This document shows positions 5,494 through 8,299 of a DNA stretch of 8,299 bases, one piece after another. The notes beneath the pieces are model-generated. The model did not search any database. It was not told the DNA's origin and worked only from the letters and a program-made list of their open reading frames with translations. Origin of the DNA: Chloroflexota bacterium (GTDB lineage Bacteria > Chloroflexota > UBA11872); assembly GCA_026707185.1 (NCBI GenBank), contig JAPOXI010000085.1, positions 1 through 8,299 on the forward strand, given 5' to 3'. The position numbers and the translations under genes are program-made. Position 1 is the first letter of the stretch. Each line of letters begins with the position of its first letter.

Positions 5494-6221
5494 GCCAGCC
5501 GGTCAACCGGCCTCTGAGGTTTTACGGTGATCCGCCCCCGGGGATCGACCTGAGCCCGCTACCCGGCCGCCTGATCGTGGTTGAGGGCCAAGATGGTTCC
5601 GGGCGATCGACCCAGATTCGCCTGATGAAAGAGTGGCTTGAGGACCACGGATTTGGTGTGGTCGACACCGGACTAACGCGTTCCGAGTTGGCTGGCCCGG
5701 GCATTCGACGCGCGAAGTCCGGCCACGACCTGGACCCGATCACGCTCAACCTCTTCTACGCAACCGACTTTTTCGACCGTGTGGAGCGGCTGATCATTCC
5801 GTCGCTCCGCGCCGGCATGGTGGTGCTCGCCGACCGCTACATCTTCTCGATGATCGCCCGAGCGGCGACCCGCGGTATCGATCCGGCATGGACGGCCGAC
5901 GTCTACGGCTTCGCGCCGGTTCCGGACGCTGTCGTCTATCTCGACGTGGACATCGAGCACCTGCTCCCGCGCATCCTGATCAACGGTGGCTTCGACTTCT
6001 GGGAATCGGGTCTCGACGTGATGCGGGGCCAGGATGTCTTCGACAGTTTCCTGCGCTACCAGGCCCAGATCGGCTCACACTTTCGTGAACTCGCGCAGCA
6101 ACACAGCTTTACGGTTATCAACGCCCGCGGGCCTATCAAGCAGACGTTTGGCGCCATCATGGTTGAGGTTGAACGCGTGATGAACGACATGCGCGCAGCG
6201 CCGACTAAAGAAGTAACTTAG
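5490..6221 (+). CDS. Thymidylate-kinase-like protein with altered Walker A (Lys to Arg), second of a tandem pair
   Basis: This 243-residue paralogue of the preceding protein keeps the same motif order: VVEGQDGSGRST (30-41), IIPSLRAGMVVLADRY (102-117), FAPVPDAVVYLDV (141-153) and FWESGLD (170-176). The invariant Walker A lysine is Arg39, encoded by CGA at 5604-5606. The lid region RILINGGFDFWE is nearly free of basic residues. The Asp-Arg of the DRY motif (Asp115, Arg116) is kept. Without the lysine and lid arginines it may bind nucleotide weakly or be a non-catalytic partner; this is inference. About 24 residues precede the fold, including LRFYGDPPPGIDLSPLPGR. Its ATG overlaps the upstream TGA by four bases (ATGA), so translation is probably coupled and the two products likely made in matched amounts. 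Thymidylate kinases are dimers, so a heterodimer is possible. Confidence 0.8.
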   Translation: MSQPVNRPLRFYGDPPPGIDLSPLPGRLIVVEGQDGSGRSTQIRLMKEWLEDHGFGVVDTGLTRSELAGPGIRRAKSGHDLDPITLNLFYATDFFDRVERLIIPSLRAGMVVLADRYIFSMIARAATRGIDPAWTADVYGFAPVPDAVVYLDVDIEHLLPRILINGGFDFWESGLDVMRGQDVFDSFLRYQAQIGSHFRELAQQHSFTVINARGPIKQTFGAIMVEVERVMNDMRAAPTKEVT

Positions 6222-6226
6222 AACGT

Positions 6227-6253
6227 ATTACTTTCGCGTGTTACGCGAATAAT
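6227..6253. terminator. Hairpin between convergent kinase and NYN genes
   Basis: TTCGCGT (6233-6239), loop GTT, ACGCGAA (6243-6249) is a perfect 7-bp stem, extended by ATTA/TAAT after a two-base bulge. It sits directly after the kinase stop and could end transcription from that side. No long T-run follows on either strand. A second 7-bp repeat, CTGCTGA 6306-6312 and TCAGCAG 6328-6334, spans the NYN stop codon. Confidence 0.45.
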
Positions 6254-6322
6254 TGATCGGTCGATACTGCCGCCTCATTGTCTTGAAGTCGCTCCGCTCG
6301 CTCATCTGCTGACGTGTCTCGT

Positions 6323-6913
6323 CTACCTCAGCAGCCGGTCAATCAGTTCTTCGTCCAGTTCCATACGCTCGTCGGCGGTCTTGAATAACTCGAACGAGTA
6401 GGTCGGGTATCCATGATTTCCCTGCGGCGGACCGTGGATTAACCAGACAATGATGCCCTCGCTCTTCAGCACCCGAACCGCGGGCACGAAGTCGCCGTCC
6501 CCGGCCACCAACGCGATGTGTTGAACCTGACCCTTACCCGCCAGCAAGGCCATGTCCAGGCCCAGTAACAGGTCCACCTGTTTCTGCTCGAAAATCGGAA
6601 CGCCTGACTCATCCACTCCGGACATCCGCAAGTGTCCAAGGCGGACCTCGAATCGAGGTAGGTAGCGCAGCGCGTCCTCGAACCGTCGAGAGTTCGAATA
6701 CCGGTCCATCTCGTCAGGCGTCGGCGGGTCGCTGCGATACGGCCGGCAGTGGTAGTAGTACGCCCGGAGCAATTCGACCTTGTCCGCGCTAGCTTCCTCA
6801 ACGTGATCCTGGATTTCGTCAACCAGTTTCTTGACGTCCAGGCGAACATCGAACTCGTGCTTCTGCAGGGCTTCGAGATAGCCGCCATCGATAAAAACCG
6901 CCAGGCTTCCCAT
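6323..6913 (-). CDS. NYN domain protein (LabA/DUF88 family, PIN-like nuclease fold)
   Basis: Nearly the whole 196-residue protein is one NYN domain. The acidic residues expected to hold Mg2+ in this PIN-like fold are present: Asp9 in VFIDGGYL, Asp114 and Asp120 in KQVDLLLGLDMALLA, and Asp139/Asp141 in VAGDGDFVPAVRVLKSEG. RAYYYH (50-55) is also typical. Relatives such as LabA and bacterial DUF88 proteins are proposed RNases or RNA-processing factors; the target here is unknown. There is no extra RNA-binding or LOTUS domain, so partners would be needed for specificity. ATG 6913 is supported by AAAGG seven bases upstream; the open frame to TTG 6967 is an unrelated extension. The gene lies 174 bases after folB and has a good candidate promoter of its own. 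Confidence 0.9.
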   Translation of the reverse strand: MGSLAVFIDGGYLEALQKHEFDVRLDVKKLVDEIQDHVEEASADKVELLRAYYYHCRPYRSDPPTPDEMDRYSNSRRFEDALRYLPRFEVRLGHLRMSGVDESGVPIFEQKQVDLLLGLDMALLAGKGQVQHIALVAGDGDFVPAVRVLKSEGIIVWLIHGPPQGNHGYPTYSFELFKTADERMELDEELIDRLLR

Positions 6914-6920
6914 ATCACTA

Positions 6921-6925
6921 CCTTT
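6921..6925 (-). promoter_or_regulatory. Ribosome binding site for the NYN gene
   Basis: AAAGG on the minus strand, with a seven-base spacer before ATG 6913. It fixes the start of the NYN protein. Confidence 0.65.
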
Positions 6926-7036
6926 CGAGCAGGAATCTAACTTGGCGCGACCTTGCCGGTCTTTCAACAGAAACTCTGCTGTGCGCCGATGGCGCGGACG
7001 CGCTATTTGAGGCTCGATACGCCGCCCGCGTACAAC

Positions 7037-7065
7037 ATTTTGAAACTGTTCCTAGTTTCCGTCAA
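7037..7065 (-). promoter_or_regulatory. Candidate promoter of the NYN gene
   Basis: On the minus strand TTGACG (7065-7060) is followed after exactly 17 bases by CAAAAT (7042-7037), giving five of six and four of six matches to the -35 and -10 consensus. Transcription would start near 7030, leaving a leader of about 115 bases. The spacer contains the inverted repeat GAAACT/AGTTTC, which may be an operator or a weak folB terminator. Confidence 0.45.
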
Positions 7066-7087
7066 GCAGGAACCGTAAGAATTCTCA

Positions 7088-7510
7088 CTAAAGTGACCGC
7101 GGTGGTTGGGTCGACTGCCCCTGGCCACAAATCTCGGCACGCGTCCGGTCAATGGCGACTGCCGCTTCTCGTAATATCGATCCTGCAATGGCTACGCCCG
7201 GCTTTGCGATCCGAACGCGTGTCCGGTGGACCTGCGAGAAGCGTTCGAACATCGCCCGGGCGACTCGCTCGGCGAGCGTCTCCAGCAGGTTGACAGGCTC
7301 GCCTTCGACAATCTCGGCAACCAGCCCGTACGCCTCGCTGTAGTTCACCGTCGCGTCCAGGGCATCGGTTGCGGCCACTTGGCTCAGGTCGGCCTCAAGA
7401 TCGACGTCAACCACAAATCGCTGTCCCAACGCGCGCTCTTCAGGCCGCACGCCGTGGTAGCCATACAGGGTGATGCCAACCAGGCTGATCGTGTCAGGCG
7501 GCATTGGCAT
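7088..7510 (-). CDS. folB: Dihydroneopterin aldolase
   Basis: FolB cleaves 7,8-dihydroneopterin to 6-hydroxymethyl-7,8-dihydropterin and glycolaldehyde in tetrahydrofolate synthesis. Family motifs fill residues 8-120 of 140: GYHGVRPEER with the active-site Glu25, LGQRFVVDVDLEADLS, TVNYSEAY with Tyr57, NLLETLAERVA with Glu77, and RIAKPGVAI with catalytic Lys103. The last twenty residues are a hydrophilic tail. ATG 7510 lies inside the end of the rRNA methyltransferase gene (17-base overlap), and AGGAG at 7519-7515 is four bases upstream of it; ATG 7504, ten bases from the same site, is the alternative start. The overlap points to translational coupling. folE, which supplies the pathway, is in the same window but another operon; folP and folK are not seen. 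Confidence 0.95.
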   Translation of the reverse strand: MPMPPDTISLVGITLYGYHGVRPEERALGQRFVVDVDLEADLSQVAATDALDATVNYSEAYGLVAEIVEGEPVNLLETLAERVARAMFERFSQVHRTRVRIAKPGVAIAGSILREAAVAIDRTRAEICGQGQSTQPPRSL

Positions 7511-8299
7511 CGGTCTCCTGCCGCAAGCGCACGGCGTGATACATCACAATGGCGCCGGCCACCGAAACATTCAGCGAACCCACGCCGCCGTACATCGGAA
7601 TTCGCAGCGCGGCATCGCAGGCCTTGCGCACCGCCGGTCGGACGCCGCGGGCTTCGCCGCCCACGACCAGGCACGTCGGGCGATCGTAGTCGGCGGCCGT
7701 AAAGTCCAAATCCCCCTCCTGGTCCACGGCGTAGACCCAGGCGCCGGCCTCGCGTAGCTGATCCAGCGCCCGAGCGATGTTGGCGACCTGGACCAGGGGT
7801 GTTCGCAGACTAGCGCCCGCGGAGGCGCGGGCCAGTCCGCCCGTCAGGGCGGCGGAGCGCCGGTTGGGCACGATGGCGCCCGCTCCGTCCACGGCTTCCA
7901 GTGTCCGCAAGAGCCCTCCGAGGTTGCCCACGTCCTGGACTTGGTCGGCCGCCAGGATCAGCGGCGGGCCGCCTGCGCTTTCGCCCTTCAGGAGATCTTC
8001 AATCGACGTCGGCGGCGGTGTGCGCACGGCCGCCACAACGCTCTGGTGCTGCCCGCCGAAACTCAGTTGGTCGAGCTCCGACACGTCGGTAAATGTGACC
8101 GGTACAGCCGCTGTTGCGGCCATGGCACGAATGTCGGCCATCGCTTCGGCCTGCGGGCGGGCGATGAACACACGTTCGACGCGCGCGCCGCGCCGCAGCG
8201 CTTCAGCTACGGCCCGGCGTCCCCAGACGCTGGCTTCGGCCGGAAGTTGCGGGCGGCCTACCCGCGACGCCAGACCGTGCCGTCGGGCGTGTCCTCGAG
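7494..8299 (-). CDS. rlmB: TrmH/SpoU-family RNA 2'-O-methyltransferase, RlmB-like (5' end outside window)
   Basis: The C-terminal SPOUT domain carries the three knot motifs: DQVQDVGNLGGLLRT (Asn and Arg of motif 1), LVVGGEARGVRP (motif 2) and IPMYGGVGSLNVSVAGAIVMY (motif 3). It uses S-adenosylmethionine to methylate a ribose 2'-OH; RlmB acts on G2251 of 23S rRNA. An N-terminal substrate-binding domain is visible as VWGRRAVAEALRRGARVERV. The frame stays open to the window edge, with no ATG, GTG or TTG before this domain. The true start is therefore beyond 8299, and GTG 8171 is internal. 268 codons are present, close to full length (family about 245-270), including about 20 basic residues before the domain. 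The specific rRNA target is inferred from family resemblance. The stop overlaps the folB start. Confidence 0.9.
   Translation of the reverse strand, partial: RGHARRHGLASRVGRPQLPAEASVWGRRAVAEALRRGARVERVFIARPQAEAMADIRAMAATAAVPVTFTDVSELDQLSFGGQHQSVVAAVRTPPPTSIEDLLKGESAGGPPLILAADQVQDVGNLGGLLRTLEAVDGAGAIVPNRRSAALTGGLARASAGASLRTPLVQVANIARALDQLREAGAWVYAVDQEGDLDFTAADYDRPTCLVVGGEARGVRPAVRKACDAALRIPMYGGVGSLNVSVAGAIVMYHAVRLRQETDANAA
7515..7519 (-). promoter_or_regulatory. Ribosome binding site for folB inside rlmB
   Basis: AGGAG on the minus strand lies within the last codons of the methyltransferase gene, four bases from ATG 7510 and ten from ATG 7504. It shows that folB is translated by re-initiation or its own site within a coupled pair. 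Confidence 0.6.

Noticed and set aside
5497..5510. Inverted repeat GCCGGT/ACCGGC just inside the second kinase gene
   Set aside because: The effective stem is five bases with a four-base loop, in coding sequence of high GC; chance is a sufficient explanation.
8169..8171. GTG 8171 as the start of the rRNA methyltransferase
   Set aside because: The frame continues upstream with the typical N-terminal domain sequence (VWGRRAVAEAL) and no stop to the window edge, so this GTG is internal.

Overview
This GC-rich bacterial window carries eleven genes or gene fragments, packed tightly on both strands. It looks like chromosomal housekeeping sequence. I see no mobile element, CRISPR array, rRNA or tRNA. 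Peptidoglycan synthesis (murA), an MreB cytoskeleton gene, frequent GTG starts and weak Shine-Dalgarno sites fit a free-living, high-GC bacterium. The style of several proteins resembles Chloroflexota, but that assignment is a guess from memory and not shown by the sequence.

Layout. (1) Positions 1-2173, plus strand: the 3' end of murA, an mreB-family gene starting directly after the murA stop, and a D-2-hydroxyacid dehydrogenase, closed by a strong hairpin at 2178-2211. (2) Positions 2174-2541: a non-coding convergent gap with several GC-rich hairpins. (3) Positions 2542-4415, minus strand: a putative operon read as RpiB-like protein, folE (GTP cyclohydrolase I), then a GntR/FCD regulator. 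(4) Positions 4416-4731: a divergent promoter region. (5) Positions 4732-6221, plus strand: two thymidylate-kinase-like P-loop genes overlapping by four bases (ATGA). (6) Positions 6323-6913, minus strand: an NYN-domain (LabA/DUF88) protein with its own likely promoter. (7) Positions 7088-8299, minus strand: folB (dihydroneopterin aldolase), coupled to an upstream TrmH/RlmB-family rRNA methyltransferase that runs off the window.

How the genes fit together. murA and mreB belong to cell-wall synthesis and cell shape. folE and folB are the first and third enzymatic activities of tetrahydrofolate synthesis, but they sit in different transcription units. rlmB acts in ribosome maturation.

The least ordinary element is the tandem kinase pair. 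Both proteins lack the usual dTMP-binding signature of thymidylate kinases. The first keeps an intact Walker A lysine and carries a very basic stretch. The second has arginine in place of the Walker A lysine and lacks the usual basic lid. A catalytic subunit paired with a degenerate partner, possibly acting on something other than dTMP, is the best candidate here for undescribed biology. Two other proteins, MreB and the RpiB-like protein, keep their folds but carry substitutions at normally conserved active-site positions.
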